NCBI GenBank assembly: GCA_964016985.1
Contig: OZ024823.1
Span: 112,057,459-112,121,458, forward strand
Direction: 5' to 3'
Source: Anodontia alba
Lineage: Eukaryota > Mollusca > Bivalvia > Lucinida > Lucinidae
DNA: 64,000 nt
Under the pieces are notes generated by a model, which saw only the letters and a program-made list of their open reading frames with translations, was not told the origin of the DNA and made no database searches. The position numbers and the translations under genes were made by a program. Shown one piece after another: positions 10,732 through 21,137 of the stretch. Each line of letters begins with the position of its first letter. The stretch's first letter is position 1.

Positions 10732-11036
10732 CAGTGGACTCTCGTTATCTCGACCTCGCTTATCTCGAATAACCACTTATCTCGAAGTGAAAATCTTGTC
10801 CCTGCCTAAACATGAAAATCTACCAACAAATAAAAAATATTATGGAAAAGAGCAATTTCTCCTCTTTTCCACAATATTTTCAATATATCTCTAACTTCAA
10901 GAGTCCAATTACATATAAATTTGTTAAATGTAGTTGTTTGAATTCTTTTTCCTCAATTTTTAAAATCTGATATGTCGAGGTATGGATATCTCGAAGTATT
11001 TTAGAGAGTCCCTTGGACTTCGAAATAACGGGACTG
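10732..11036 (+). mobile_element. Family C Tigger-type MITE, copy C2
   Basis: Begins CAGTGGACTCTCGTTATCTC and ends CGAAATAACGGGACTG, TA-flanked. The core is reduced to AAAAGAGCAATTTCTCCTC. It lies 145 bp from C1 in the same direction. Confidence 0.83.
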
Positions 11037-11119
11037 TATAAATGAAGTTACCCGAGAATGTTCTCATTCACGAAGCACAGCTGTCCCAAGGCACATAAAG
11101 AAGAGAACAGAAACAAACA

Positions 11120-11227
11120 CCCAGTAAGCATTCTACATAAATCTATAGCGGGCCGTTATCGGCCCGTCAGGGTAGCTGACGGGCCCGATAACGGCCCGCT
11201 GTAGGTTTATGAAGAATGCTAGCTGGG
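11120..11227. mobile_element. Family E foldback, copy E1
   Basis: A near-perfect palindrome from CCCAGTAAGCATTCTAC to AGAATGCTAGCTGGG with inner GGGCCGTTATCGGCCCGTCA. A CA dinucleotide occurs on each side (a possible 2-bp target duplication). Confidence 0.88.
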
Positions 11228-11870
11228 CAGTACTGACAGAAATGAAAGATTGAAAAAAGTTTTGGTCATTTGTTATGCCCTTAAGAAAGACGCGTGTGGG
11301 GTAATTCCCTTAGAGAAAAACGAATTTAAAAACTAAGCTGTATATAAGGACAGACTAATGTCTGCAATACACAATAGCAGTCTGCTTTCACACGTGAAAC
11401 AGGCACTGAACCACCTCCAAAGGAATCAGCACATCCTCAACGGTAGAGGATATCAAAATTGACCCCAACTTGGACGTAAACTGTTCAATAAACTCAATTC
11501 ATAAAATATCTTGACTGGAAGGTTTAAATGCCAGGGTACTAAAAGAATGTATTTCTAATATCTTCCCTGTTCTGATTGACGTATTCAATAAAACACTTGC
11601 CAGAATTTCTGTACCAGATTACCGACGACAAGCAATTAGGGCCCAACGAAACTGAACACATTCTAATATTCCAATACAGTATGTTAATGGTCTTCAAAAT
11701 ATGGGAATGTATTATGACTAAACATATTTTTTTCACACTTCATACATCAAATTTCCACTTCAAATGGAGGGACAGAAAAATCGGTTTTGAGCACAATCAA
11801 ATTATCTTATCTTACATCATCTTCCGCTTGTATCTTTTTGGTAAAAGTAAATGCTGATGCCTAGCAGTTT
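11228..11870. other. No feature seen
   Basis: Moderately AT-rich sequence. Overlapping short frames on both strands have no recognisable domain. Confidence 0.5.
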
Positions 11871-11871
11871 A

Positions 11872-11946
11872 TTAACCCATTTATACCTAGCGTCCCATAA
11901 AAGGGACATTGGTAAACAATGTAAACCCAGATCAGACGCTGCAGAA
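11872..11946 (+). mobile_element. Family J half element J3a
   Basis: TTAACCCATTTATACCTAGC, a GGGACATT block, then AAACAATGTAAACCCAGATC with the tip AGACGCTGCAG. The right half is missing or displaced to 12081-12151. Confidence 0.6.
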
Positions 11947-12080
11947 CTGTCTATAATACAACCGAACTTGATGAGTGGCAATAATACATATCCTAATGGT
12001 GTAAACATATTTTATTGCCACAATGAAGCAAGCAAATGGGTCTGACATAAGTTCTATCATTAATAACAGCCCTTCTCACT

Positions 12081-12151
12081 GATGATCCTGATCCTGTTCA
12101 GATGCCGTTCTTTTGCGGTGTATGATCTGTGTCGACACTGTTTGCTCAGGT
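12081..12151 (+). mobile_element. Family J fragment J3b
   Basis: A TTCAGATGCCGTTCTTTTGC tip and GACACTGTTTGCTCAGG: a J stem without recognisable ends. Confidence 0.45.
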
Positions 12152-12181
12152 CTGTCTGTCTAAATACTTAAGGAATATATA

Positions 12182-12424
12182 GGCCCAGTTGCTCAAAGCT
12201 AACGACATCGTTAGTTAACTATACGTTAAAAGTTACATCGAGTGATACGCATATATGCTGAAATTTTTTGCTGAAAAAATGTAAGTAGCTTTTGCAGTGC
12301 GAAAGCCACTCACATTTTTTCAGCAAAAAAATATCAGAATATTGTATATTGAATTTGCTATAACAGTTAACGAAATGACCCTTAACGAGCTCGTTAAGCT
12401 AACGACGCTTTGAACAACTGGGCC
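12182..12424 (-). mobile_element. Family B MITE, copy B2
   Basis: Ends GGCCCAGTTGCTCAAAGC and GCTTTGAACAACTGGGCC. It lies in reverse of the other three B copies (the GAGCTCGTTAAGC side is on the right). A central inverted repeat is formed by TTTTTTGCTGAAAAAATG and CATTTTTTCAGCAAAA. Confidence 0.8.
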
Positions 12425-12539
12425 ATGGTATGCAACACATGCCATGCACTTTCATTAAAGTGTGTAAGAAAAGAACAGTGGTGTCATGGTCGGAACAAAC
12501 AAACGTTGATGAATCCCTTAAAGCTTGCGAGTGTGCATA

Positions 12540-12635
12540 TGCCATACATCCGAATATGTAACAGATGTGTTACATATGCGTATGCATACGTAACAGTTAC
12601 ATATGTGTATGAGTGCCACATGTCGAATATTTACA
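12540..12635. repeat. GTTACATATGCGTATG cryptic repeats
   Basis: Imperfect short inverted and direct repeats of GTTACATATGYGTATG, similar to the set at 13460-13615. Confidence 0.5.
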
Positions 12636-12719
12636 CATTTGCAAGTAATACAAAATCTTCACATCTTATAAAAGTGCAAAAAAAATCGATGCAGTTGGAT
12701 TATGTAGATTTAACTAGGG

Positions 12720-12775
12720 GACTGATTGATCAGGACCTACACTGTTTGCCACTCATTTCGTCCCATATCACTATA
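12720..12775 (+). mobile_element. Family J fragment J4
   Basis: GATCAGGACCTACACTGTTT followed by GCCACTCATTTCGTCCCAT: the right half of a J stem only. Confidence 0.35.
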
Positions 12776-12799
12776 AATAGTGTAAAATTCTGATCAGAT

Positions 12800-13400
12800 G
12801 TTATGGTTGCAATATGATGGCTTATCTGGATGTACACTGCTCTTACTAATGTGTCACGAATGCTGATTTCTTTCCTGACATGGCTCACATACGAGCATAT
12901 GTCCCATGTATCAATTATAAAAAAGTGTACCAGTAACATTTACACCGAATACGGGCACTGTTCCGTATATACTTTTGTTGCGATTCGCATTAAGGTCCTG
13001 TTTTATCTTTACATGAGGTAAAAATAACATTAACACACTTCAAAGTTGATCTTTGCAACTAAAAGTTTCAGTTATAGAATAATGGCAACGTAAACGTTAT
13101 TTACTTTGGAAACCATGCATACCAAATGGTAGCAATATCTTTGCAAACATGCTTAATATACATCTACCAAAGCTTATCAAATGTATATAATAATACTTAA
13201 TATATATAACAAACACGATCCACCAGAGGCTTTTATATTACACGTTACATATTACATTTAAAATAAAAGTTTGTGCTTCATATATAATGCCAAAACGTTA
13301 GTTTTGAAAGTGGGACCGTGTCAAATGCAAATATGCATACTACGAAACAAATCGGTCGCACTGATCGTTCCCGATTTGGTAGCCTCTGCTTTATGTAATG
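12800..13400. other. No gene seen
   Basis: AT-rich sequence with no recognised repeat. Several short frames overlap on both strands. Confidence 0.5.
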
Positions 13401-13459
13401 ATCAGGTGTTACATATTTATGTGGTTCATACAGATCGTACAAAAGCATCACACTAAAGT

Positions 13460-13615
13460 GCCACAGGTTACATATGTGTACAGCTGTACGCAAACGTTAC
13501 ACATTATCATTGCCATGTGTTACATATGCGTACAGTTTTACGCATACGCATATGCAACTGTACAAATGTACGCATATGCAACAATAATGTTACGTATTCG
13601 TATGAGTGACATAAG
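13460..13615. repeat. GTTACATATGCGTACAG cryptic repeats
   Basis: TTACATATGTGTACAGCTGT, TTACATATGCGTACAGTTTT and TACGCATATGCAACTGTAC form a nest of overlapping inverted repeats. Confidence 0.5.
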
Positions 13616-13720
13616 CACACTCACAACTGTGAAGCTTCGGGCAAAGAGCAGACGACGTTCTATTTCTTCTTCCTATTATTATTTAGAGAACTAAAACTTC
13701 GCATTTGATAAGACTCATCA

Positions 13721-13790
13721 GTAGACAGACGATTCATATGAAATGTCAGGCCTTATTGTCTCTGACAAATACAAAATGTGTCGTCGCATG
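13721..13790 (+). repeat. Family M repeat fragment
   Basis: AGACAGACGATTCATATGAA followed by ATGTCAGGCCTTATTGTCTC. Confidence 0.45.
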
Positions 13791-13893
13791 CAGTTGTGAT
13801 TACAATTTAAGGGTTAAGACTCCTGGGTAATAAACATATCAGGAATATGTCTGGAAACATCAACAAAGGATTCACAAGGTTGGTGATATTATA

Positions 13894-14024
13894 GGGTTAT
13901 TGCACCGATATTAGTTACTATTGTACCGAGTTGGCCGGGGATATCAAAGGACGCTCGCAAACTTGCGAGCGTCCTTTTATATCGCAACGCGGGGCAATAT
14001 TCACAAGTATCAGTGTAATAACCC
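13894..14024. mobile_element. Hairpin element S, unit 1
   Basis: Ends GGGTTATTGCACCGATA and TATCAGTGTAATAACCC. The centre is GATATCAAAGGACGCTCGCA with its complement. A second unit with the same ends lies 420 bp downstream, and flanking sequence (CGTCATCAAAAG, GTGCCGATATCG) is also repeated after each unit. Confidence 0.7.
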
Positions 14025-14314
14025 TTTTATTATGTAGCTATAAATATATATTTCGTTTCCCGGGGTTTCTACCTTTAAAACGATGTTTTAATAACTAAAA
14101 TGTGAATTCTACAAATGCGCGTGACAAGGTTTGGCGCGACGTCACTGCATTACGACGTCATCAAAAGCAACGTAATGTAACGGTAATATGAGAAGGCATC
14201 CGAGTAAGTGTGCAATATCGAGTAAGTGTGCCGATATCGTGTGATATCGGCACGCTAGCTCGGCTTTTATCGCACATTTTAATCATTTAATATTTATAAC
14301 TATATAATAATATA
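14025..14314. repeat. Spacer shared by the two S units
   Basis: Contains ACGACGTCATCAAAAGCAAC and AGTAAGTGTGCCGATATCG, which recur at 14485-14575 after the second unit, so unit plus spacer is a diverged tandem duplication. Confidence 0.55.
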
Positions 14315-14440
14315 GGGATATTGCACTGATATTGGTTAATATTGTACAGAGTTGGGATATCAAAGGACGCTCTCAAGCTTGCGAGCGTCCTTTGATATCG
14401 CAACGGGAGCAGTAGTCACCAGTATCAGTGCATGACTCTT
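14315..14440. mobile_element. Hairpin element S, unit 2
   Basis: Ends GGGATATTGCACTGATA and TATCAGTGCATGACTC; core GATATCAAAGGACGCTCTCA with its near complement. Confidence 0.7.
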
Positions 14441-14589
14441 TTATTATATTGCTATAAATATTTGTCTCATTTTTGCCCTTGGACGTCATCAAAAGTAACG
14501 TCATGTAACGATAATATTCAAAGTCACTAGAGCATGCGCGCAAGATCAAGTAATGCGTGCCGATATCGAGTGAATCGAGTGATAATTAA

Positions 14590-14737
14590 GAAATAAATTA
14601 TTCCGAACCGTGCTCAAATGCCTAAAGCACAGTTGAGTTTGGGTTGTATCCATTTGAACACGAGCGAGCGCAGCTCAAATGGATACAACCCAAACTCAAC
14701 TGTGCTTTATCTGGGGCATTTGAGCACGGATTGGAAA
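14590..14737. repeat. Long palindrome of about 148 bp
   Basis: Outer arms CCGTGCTCAAATGCC / GGGCATTTGAGCACGG-like and inner arms AAAGCACAGTTGAGTTTGGG then TTGTATCCATTTGA pair across a short ACGAGCGAGCGCAGC tip. Only one copy is seen here. Confidence 0.8.
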
Positions 14738-14754
14738 TAGGGGCGTAACTTCCT

Positions 14755-15130
14755 ATATATGGCATAGTATGGATGTGCGTGCCGAATAGCCCCCTTTTTC
14801 AGCACTGCTAGGTATATGATTGGCCCCCTTTTTTCAACAAAAAGTATATGAATGGCTCGATTTTTCTGGATTCCTATGTGAAAGGTCCCATTTTCTGACA
14901 TCCTGGTATATGCACATATTTTTCGCTCAGAGATATTTCGAGGCTGCTTATTCTCTTGGTATTACATGAATCGACTGTGATATTTGTGTAACAACCAGCA
15001 AAAAATGGGTACAAAAATCAAAGAGCAGTATATGAATAGGTCAGCATTTTGGATGATCAAGTTTATGAATGGGTCCGTTTTTTCAAAGGCCAGGTATATG
15101 AATGGGGTAGGTTTTGAAATACTGGCTCGC
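14755..15130 (+). repeat. Degenerate tandem repeat, period about 33 bp
   Basis: Units begin TATATGAATGG or TATGAATGGG, for example at about 14812, 14844, 15030, 15063 and 15096. The last three are exactly 33 bp apart, so one frame reads an 11-residue repeat starting YMN(R/G). It is followed by the poly-C tract. Confidence 0.55.
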
Positions 15131-15164
15131 TCACCCGTACCAAAATTACCCCTGTTACCCCCGC

Positions 15165-15190
15165 CCCCCCCCCCCCCCCCCCCCCCCCCC
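15165..15190. repeat. Poly-C tract
   Basis: A long uninterrupted C run, the source of spurious poly-Pro and poly-Gly frames. Confidence 0.95.
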
Positions 15191-15330
15191 ACCGAGGACA
15201 AACCTAAACAGGAACGATACTGTACTCTTTGTCCTTCCATAGGCACATTATTGAGTTATGTTTGTTTTTAGCTGTAGAAGAATGTAGCTGCTTAGCAATA
15301 TATAATTAGTTTTCGGGTGGCAGCGAAACA

Positions 15331-15400
15331 GCCCCCGTAGTTCAGCAGGGAGAGGGCTTGTCTACCACGCAGAAGGTTGCAGGTTCGAAACCCAGGATTT
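15331..15400 (+). pseudogene. tRNA-like stub (pseudo-tRNA or SINE head)
   Basis: GCCCCCGTAGTTCAGCAGGG matches a tRNA 5' half with A-box, and GCAGGTTCGAAACCC is a good T-arm/B-box. A loop CTACCAC would give an ACC (Gly-type) anticodon on a weak stem. The 3' acceptor strand is missing: after CCCAGGA comes a long T run, a natural Pol III stop. It is therefore not a functional tRNA; a truncated SINE head is equally possible. Confidence 0.6.
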
Positions 15401-15785
15401 TTTTTTTGTTTTTATGAATCTGTCCCGTTCCCTTTTTTCATTGTTATAATTATGTAAATATACTTTCGTTCCTACCTCGTGTATCTGTTTTTTTTTTACA
15501 GATATTATTTGTAATCATTTAACATTTATCGTTACATATATTGATATTAGTGCAAATAGGTACGCGGGTCTTTTGAAAATATTCCAACATGCAGTCAATA
15601 TCATATATGCTTGGAACATTTGCTGCTATATATTTCTCTTAACCGCAAATAAATGTTCTTGTGTAATTACAAACAACATTTCATCCTGTATGTTCCGTTT
15701 TATTTAAAATACATAATAAATTAATTTATTCCTTTGTTCTTCCACTAAATCCTGTAATTTGGCCGTGTGAAGAGAAATGGAACCT
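15401..15785. other. No feature seen
   Basis: T-rich start, then unassigned AT-rich sequence up to E2. Confidence 0.5.
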
Positions 15786-15892
15786 CCCAGCTAGCATTCT
15801 TTATAAATCTACAGCGGGCCGTTATCGGCCCGTCAGCTACCCAGACGGACCGATAACGGCCCGCTATAGATTTAAAAAGAATGTTTACTGGG
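15786..15892. mobile_element. Family E foldback, copy E2
   Basis: CCCAGCTAGCATTCTTTAT to AAGAATGTTTACTGGG with inner GGGCCGTTATCGGCCCGTCA. Flanked by CT on each side. Confidence 0.88.
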
Positions 15893-16030
15893 CTTTGTGC
15901 AATACACGAACCATGCAGAGCCGGACAAACCTTCTCTTGCAGAATCTTATGAGAACGTCTGGTTCCTGTGTGCGCTCAGCCATTAGAATATATTATATTT
16001 ATTCTAAGAATTCAGACGGACAGACCTGAG

Positions 16031-16104
16031 TATACAGTGTAAACCCTGATCAGACACTGCAAAACCACAAAACCGCGGCATCTGATTAGGATCTACACTG
16101 ATCA
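16031..16104 (+). mobile_element. Family J fragment J5
   Basis: TATACAGTGTAAACCCTGAT with a paired right arm GGCATCTGATTAGGATCTAC; the tip is diverged and the ends are not recognised. Confidence 0.5.
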
Positions 16105-16176
16105 TCCAGCAGTTTTAGACACACCAGCAGGTAGCTGAAATGACTTGTTCGTTTTAGGATCAGTATGGTATGAAGT

Positions 16177-16427
16177 CATCACGAAAACACGCCTATATAA
16201 ATTTGAACCTCCTAAACCCCATTTTTATATAGTAAAACTGGGGTTCACAGGGGTATACATTATTTTTCTTATTTTGCTCAAAAACATAGATTGTAGATAC
16301 TCGTTAACGAGTACGCACAAATTACGTTTTGTGCAGAAATATGAAAAATAACAGAATTTTATCTGAAAATTTTCAATTTTTCGTTGTAAAATTTTCAATA
16401 TATTTAAATAGGCGTATTTTCGTAATG
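16177..16427 (+). mobile_element. Family A MITE, copy A5 with shortened hairpin
   Basis: CATCACGAAAACACGCC to GGCGTATTTTCGTAATG. The core has lost its inner part: TACTCGTT is joined directly to AACGAGTA, so both arms end at the same point. Confidence 0.85.
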
Positions 16428-16887
16428 TAAGATGTCCGAACACTTATTGTAAAACAAAAATAAAAGGATTGTCTTCAATCATGCGCAAACAGTAAAGAAT
16501 CAGACTGACAAGCAATCTAACGTCTACTTGTGCGTAATGTACATTCTTGTTGTTCGTTGTTAATATGAATGGACCATTTTTGCTGTTCGTTGCGCATTAT
16601 GAATGAACCATTCTTAGACTGCGACGTTTGTAATTGTTTGGCATGTTGTCTTTTTCCATTGAAAGTTAATTAAACGTTCATATAAAGCCAGCATCCGACA
16701 GAAAAATTCACGCTGTGTTAAGTTTTGATTATAAGCATTTACTACTTTGGAAGATAAGCACAGCCATTTCTTAATCCAAATACGTTCAGTTTCAAAAAGA
16801 GACACAGCTGCAGGTGTATAGAAAGAAACTAAATATTTGTAGTGTTACCTCCTGCCTGTATGACAACAATTATTAATTAATCCTGTT

Positions 16888-16888
<1 letters not shown>
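16428..16888. other. No feature seen
   Basis: Unassigned sequence with no convincing frame. Confidence 0.5.

Positions 16889-16889
<1 letters not shown>

Positions 16890-16934
<45 letters not shown>
16890..16934. repeat. (GA)n microsatellite
   Basis: About 22 GA units, directly adjoining the left end of A6. Confidence 0.97.
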
Positions 16935-16935
<1 letters not shown>

Positions 16936-16936
<1 letters not shown>

Positions 16937-17161
16937 ATCACGAAAACATGCCTATCTAATTTTGACCCCCTTAAACCCCACTTTTATATAGTAAATCTGG
17001 GGTTTACAGGGGTATACATTATTGTTTTTTATTTCTGCACAAATCTATGTTTTGAGCAGAAATATGAAAAATATTATAATTTTTTATCTGAAAATTTTGA
17101 TTTTTGCTGGTAAAATTTTTCAGTATGTTTCAATACAGAATATTTGAATGTTTTCGTAATG
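16936..17161 (+). mobile_element. Family A MITE, copy A6 without hairpin
   Basis: CATCACGAAAACATGCC to TTTTCGTAATG. The centre reads TTCTGCACAAATCTATG, so the hairpin is almost wholly deleted (226 bp). Confidence 0.83.
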
Positions 17162-17327
17162 TGTACTAGAAACTCATAATCATAGATACATAGATAGATA
17201 GATAGATACAGACACACATTTCGATTGATACATAGCTACGAGATCTTCAAAGAAAATAAGGCTTGTCACCGATACTACGATGTTCGTTCTTTTATGTGTT
17301 TATTGTTTTCAAGGCCAACCGGTATAA

Positions 17328-17420
17328 TTTTTATTTGAGATAGGAATTGTCTGCCAAACAGACGATTCACATGAAATGAACATCTTTATTTTATCTGTCG
17401 TCATTTGTCGTGACCAGCAC
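17328..17420 (+). repeat. Family M hairpin, degenerate
   Basis: AATTGTCTGCCAAACAGACG and ATTCACATGAAATGAACATC give the M stem and tip. Confidence 0.5.
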
Positions 17421-17549
17421 TTTAAGAGGTTAAACTATTTTCTAAACTGTTCTTATGTATTACACTAACATTTACCACCATCTGGGCTAATAAAGCTGAC
17501 GAGAAATTGACGAAAATTTTCTTACTCCCGCTCTCCCGCCCACGCACCC

Positions 17550-17554
17550 CCCCG

Positions 17555-17585
<31 letters not shown>

Positions 17586-17590
17586 ACACA
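17550..17590. repeat. Poly-C plus (CA)n tract
   Basis: C run followed by about ten CA units. Confidence 0.9.
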
Positions 17591-18120
17591 AAAAGGGCTT
17601 TTATTTTTCATGCAGATTGCCTTCCGAAGTAATTTACATCAATTTAAAGCCTACTATCTGGAAAAAATACAACAACAAAAACAACAAAAAATAAAACAAA
17701 GAAAAAACAAAAAACAAAAACAAAACAAGAACGATATTTCAAACTGTCATCTGCTGAATTTTTTTCACAGCGTGCAGAGCATTTAAACTACGTTTTCGAA
17801 TTGTCAATCAGAACATGTTTTCTTGTAAAGCAAACACAAATATTTATATTTTATCACCAAAAGTAATATCTGGGTACATGTATTGTGATACAGTGCCCAG
17901 GTCAAAGAAGCTTCTCAAAGAAGCACTTAACTAAATTACGTATATGAGAATGTGGTCTATTGAAGAGACATTTAGACAATAAAACTAGGAACACAAGAAT
18001 GGATATATCATTTACAGCCAATGACTTGCGTACGGAAAGGTTCAACTTACAGACATTTGGTTTGTTTTAATATAACTTGCTTTCTCCTGTTTAGCATCGT
18101 GCATTTGTGACAGTGTAATG
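17591..18120. other. No gene seen
   Basis: Includes an A-rich CAAAAAA low-complexity stretch at 17660-17730; the remainder is unassigned. Confidence 0.5.
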
Positions 18121-18225
18121 TTTTTTTTTTTTTTTTTTTTGTTTTTGTGTGTGTGTTTAACATTATAACACACACACACGCATGCACGCACGCACACAAG
18201 CACGCACGCATGCACGCACGCACAA
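18121..18225. repeat. Poly-T, then CA and CACG low-complexity tract
   Basis: About 20 T, then alternating CACACACG and GCACGCACGCA phrases. Confidence 0.85.
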
Positions 18226-18238
18226 ACTTTTAAAAGAT

Positions 18239-18530
18239 CCCGTAGTTTTTACGGTAAATACTGGCAACTGGATGCCAGTACATGTACCGTAAATTTTACA
18301 GGCGACTGTAGATTATTTACAGTACTAATTACCTATAGTAGGGCAGTGTAGGACAAGGTAGCTAACGTATAGGACATAGAAGGGATTAGAGCTACCGCAC
18401 CGTATCTTAAGCTTACACATCTTTACCCCATCCCACGAGAAATTCCTGCAAAAGTTGTACGGGCCCGCGTAAAAATTTTACATAAAGGGGCTGGCAGCCA
18501 GTTGCCAGTATTTACCGTAAAATCTACGGT
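18239..18530. mobile_element. Inverted-repeat element of about 290 bp
   Basis: The left end (CCGTAGTTTTTACGGTAAAT then ACTGGCAACTGG) is the inverse of the right end (CCAGTTGCCAGTATTTACCG then TAAAATCTACGG). No coding potential in the middle; superfamily not determined. Confidence 0.65.
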
Positions 18531-18604
18531 TTGTTTTACAGTGCACACTTACACGCATGCGCGCGCGCACAGACACACACACACACACTGAAATGTTGAA
18601 TTTT

Positions 18605-18655
18605 CACTTGGCGCACATGTACGAAGGCACGTTTTCTGACGTTGCGGCTCTTATC
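18605..18655 (+). mobile_element. Family F right-end fragment (F2)
   Basis: CACTTGGCGCACATGTACGA then GTTTTCTGACGTTGCGGCTC, the typical F terminus, with nothing of F to its left. It ends next to A7. Confidence 0.6.
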
Positions 18656-18659
18656 AATA

Positions 18660-18937
18660 CATCACGAAAACATGCCTATATAATATTGACCCCCATTAAC
18701 CCCACTTTTATATAGTAAAACTTGGGTTTACAGGGGTATACATTATTTTTCTTATTTCTGCTCAAAAACATAGATTGTGGATACTCGTTAGAACCGCCTC
18801 ATTGAGGCGGTTCTAACAAGTACCCATAATCTATGTTTTGAGTAGAAATATGAAAAATATCTGATTTTTTATCTAAAAATTTTCATTTTTTGGTGGTAAA
18901 ATTTTCAGTGTATTTGAATAGGCGTGTTTTCGTAATG
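18660..18937 (+). mobile_element. Family A hairpin MITE, copy A7
   Basis: A full copy with tip CCTCATTGAGG. The right arm carries GTACCCATAATC where the left has GATTGTGGATAC. Confidence 0.9.
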
Positions 18938-19050
18938 CATGTATAAAAATCCAGTTCTAACATACCGTCATACAACTTCCAACAATATTGCTGTACACTT
19001 GGCTCAGCTACCAAAATTTTCTACAGTCCTTTACTGCTCGACTTACATAT

Positions 19051-19244
19051 GAGCCGGGGCACAGCATTTCCTGCAAGATGTGCCCCCAGCGAAGACTAAG
19101 ATCAGCTTCGCTTCCACACAGGCTGACCAGGGTGTTCGTTGTTCGCCTGAAGATTTGATCCTTGGCTACCTACAGGGTGCCGTGCAAAGTTTCTGATCAG
19201 ACTACGCGGATGCGGAGACTGATAGGAATTGTTGTATCCCGGCT
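19051..19244 (+). mobile_element. Family K MITE, copy K2
   Basis: GAGCCGGGGCACAGCATTTC at the left and TTGTTGTATCCCGGC at the right, with CAGCGAAGACTAAGATCAGC and GACTACGCGGATGCGGAGAC inside. The right half is shortened. Confidence 0.7.
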
Positions 19245-19499
19245 TATTTCAGAATCAGGCTGACAAAATACTTTCTAATCCTGATATTCCACATGGTGGC
19301 GTTGTGCCGTATAATCACATCGGCTGGTCCCCTGTACCTTTTGAATTCGCACCTCTCTGATAGAAGGTTAACCCGTCGGAAATGTTCGTTTACACGGTTC
19401 AATATGACATTTGTGACGTGAAAATTTTGTTATTCGCTGAATACTGGTGCTTTGGTATTGAGTTGTGGCAGCTTTAAAATGCGTTATTCTAATTCTTGT

Positions 19500-19692
19500 C
19501 AGCATAAATGTTCTGAAATGTATGCATTTAAATAAGCGAATAGTGTTTCCTAGCCATTCGACGACTAACCTCAGTGTTTCTAAACGGGCAGTTTTCAAAG
19601 AAGGTTGCAGGCATAAATGTTTTGAAATACATACATTTAATAAGCGAATAGTGTTTCTTTTCCGTGCGACGACTAACCTCAGTGTTTCTAAC
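19500..19692 (+). repeat. Two-unit tandem repeat, about 110 bp apart
   Basis: GCATAAATGTTCTGAAATGT...AAGCGAATAGTGTTTC...CGACGACTAACCTCAG (19500-19583) is repeated at 19611-19692 with a few changes. Confidence 0.75.
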
Positions 19693-19879
19693 TATGCAGT
19701 TGCTAACCTTAGTGTGTGGGTAGTAGGGTGGCGATAGGGCCTTCCGAACTTACAGCAGGCAAGGAAAGGGGACCCAGTAATATTATTTTGTTTCTGCTCT
19801 GTAAAATTGAAATTGCACTGTTCCAATATACGAGAGATGATCTTTAAGTAGTGTCCTTTGGGTCCGGAAATAGTAACAA

Positions 19880-20865
19880 CCAATATGATTAGGGATTGAT
19901 TTTTTCCATTTCTTAAAATATTCACCATCGAATTTTATGCAAAGGTCAGCCTTTTAATCCATATCTGGAATGCTGTTTGATAGTCATTTTGTGATATAAC
20001 CTTTAGACATTGGAAAAAGCTGACCCCACAGAACGACGTAAATCTATTATTACCAGTAAGCATCTTTTTCATCCGGAAGAATAGGAAATAGTCACATGTA
20101 GTCAGATCTGGAGAATAGGATGGATCATAGAGAAGCTTAACATACTTAAGTCCACTCTTCGGCCGACGTTTCTAAAAATAGGACTTGAGCTTTTTCAACA
20201 CTTTATCCCTGTAGAAGAAAGCAGTTATACCTTTACCCTTTACATAACTTTCCGCAAACTTATTTTCCATCTAAAAATACGAGGTCTTTTGGTTGATTTC
20301 GTGCCCCAAATTTTATTACTGACTTTTCTCTGTGGCTCAAAAAAGTGTATCCAACTTATATCACCCGTGACAATGTCAAAAAATATGTTCTTGTTAAATT
20401 TTGGATACAGCTTTAACGTGACATTTTTTTTTCGCTTAAGAAACACGTGCCGTGCCCTCTTTTGTTCTTTATATAGCAAATGTGGGATCCACCGAGCTGT
20501 TATCTTTCGTACGCGGAGCTTCTTTTTTAGAATAAAATGTACTTTTCATGATGAGATACTAACAACCTGAGGGTATATCTTGCATCAGTTTTAAGAAGGT
20601 CTTTGATATTTCGCTTTCGCTTCTTTGGTGGTTTTACTGATTCTGCGACCCGACTTTGGTTCATTTTCAAGACGCTCCCTCCCATCACGGAATTGCTTTG
20701 CCCATCTGGAAACTGTCCTATACGAAAACGTTTTTTCTCCATAATTGTTCACAATTTCATTATGAATTGATTTAGCACTGTGTCCAAGTTTTGTGCGATT
20801 CTTAATGTGAGCCCGAATATCTATAAGATTTTCCTCGCATTTTTATTCATATTTTAACGCAGTGG
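19880..20865 (-). pseudogene. Mariner-type transposase remnant
   Basis: The minus strand encodes, in several frames, a decayed mariner transposase. From the N-terminal side: a helix-turn-helix-like part (20700-20830: NRTKLGHSAKSIHNEI, then RTVSRWAKQF), a linker rich in PPKKRKRN, the first catalytic motif region VTGDISWIHFFEP (20330-20400; the usual acidic residue after D is I here), TKSTKRP, then KVLKKLKSYF and KRRPKSGLKYVKLL, and finally YDPSYSPDLTTCDYFLF (20085-20135), the mariner-type third-aspartate motif. The stretch that should carry the second catalytic aspartate (HDNA motif) is not visible between KYVKLL and YDPSYSPD, suggesting an internal deletion. Stops and frameshifts break it throughout. 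No terminal repeats were identified, so the limits are approximate. Family assignment is firm from the motifs; it cannot be active. Confidence 0.8.
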
Positions 20866-21137
20866 TCAACGTGTGCACATTTTAAAACAAGATTGCACTA
20901 CCCTATCGTGCATTTTTATGTACAAATTTGGTATAAGTATGCAAGCATTGAACTGTTGAAGAAGTACACATACTATTCTTTGCAAGTGAAGGACGGTGCG
21001 CGAGAAAAAGGCCCATGAAAACTATTTAAAGATCATACCTCGTATAGTGTGGTGGAGGTTTAATCTGAAATGGGTTAAGTATTAATAGGTCAGAGGCATG
21101 ACTATTGAATGCAACTGTTTGCCGTTCCAACTGACTC

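Noticed and set aside
14984..15271. Open frame with poly-Pro
   Set aside because: The proline run is the poly-C tract; the rest is the 33-bp repeat. Kept only as a repeat observation.
15331..15400. Functional tRNA-Gly
   Set aside because: No 3' acceptor strand and a weak anticodon stem.
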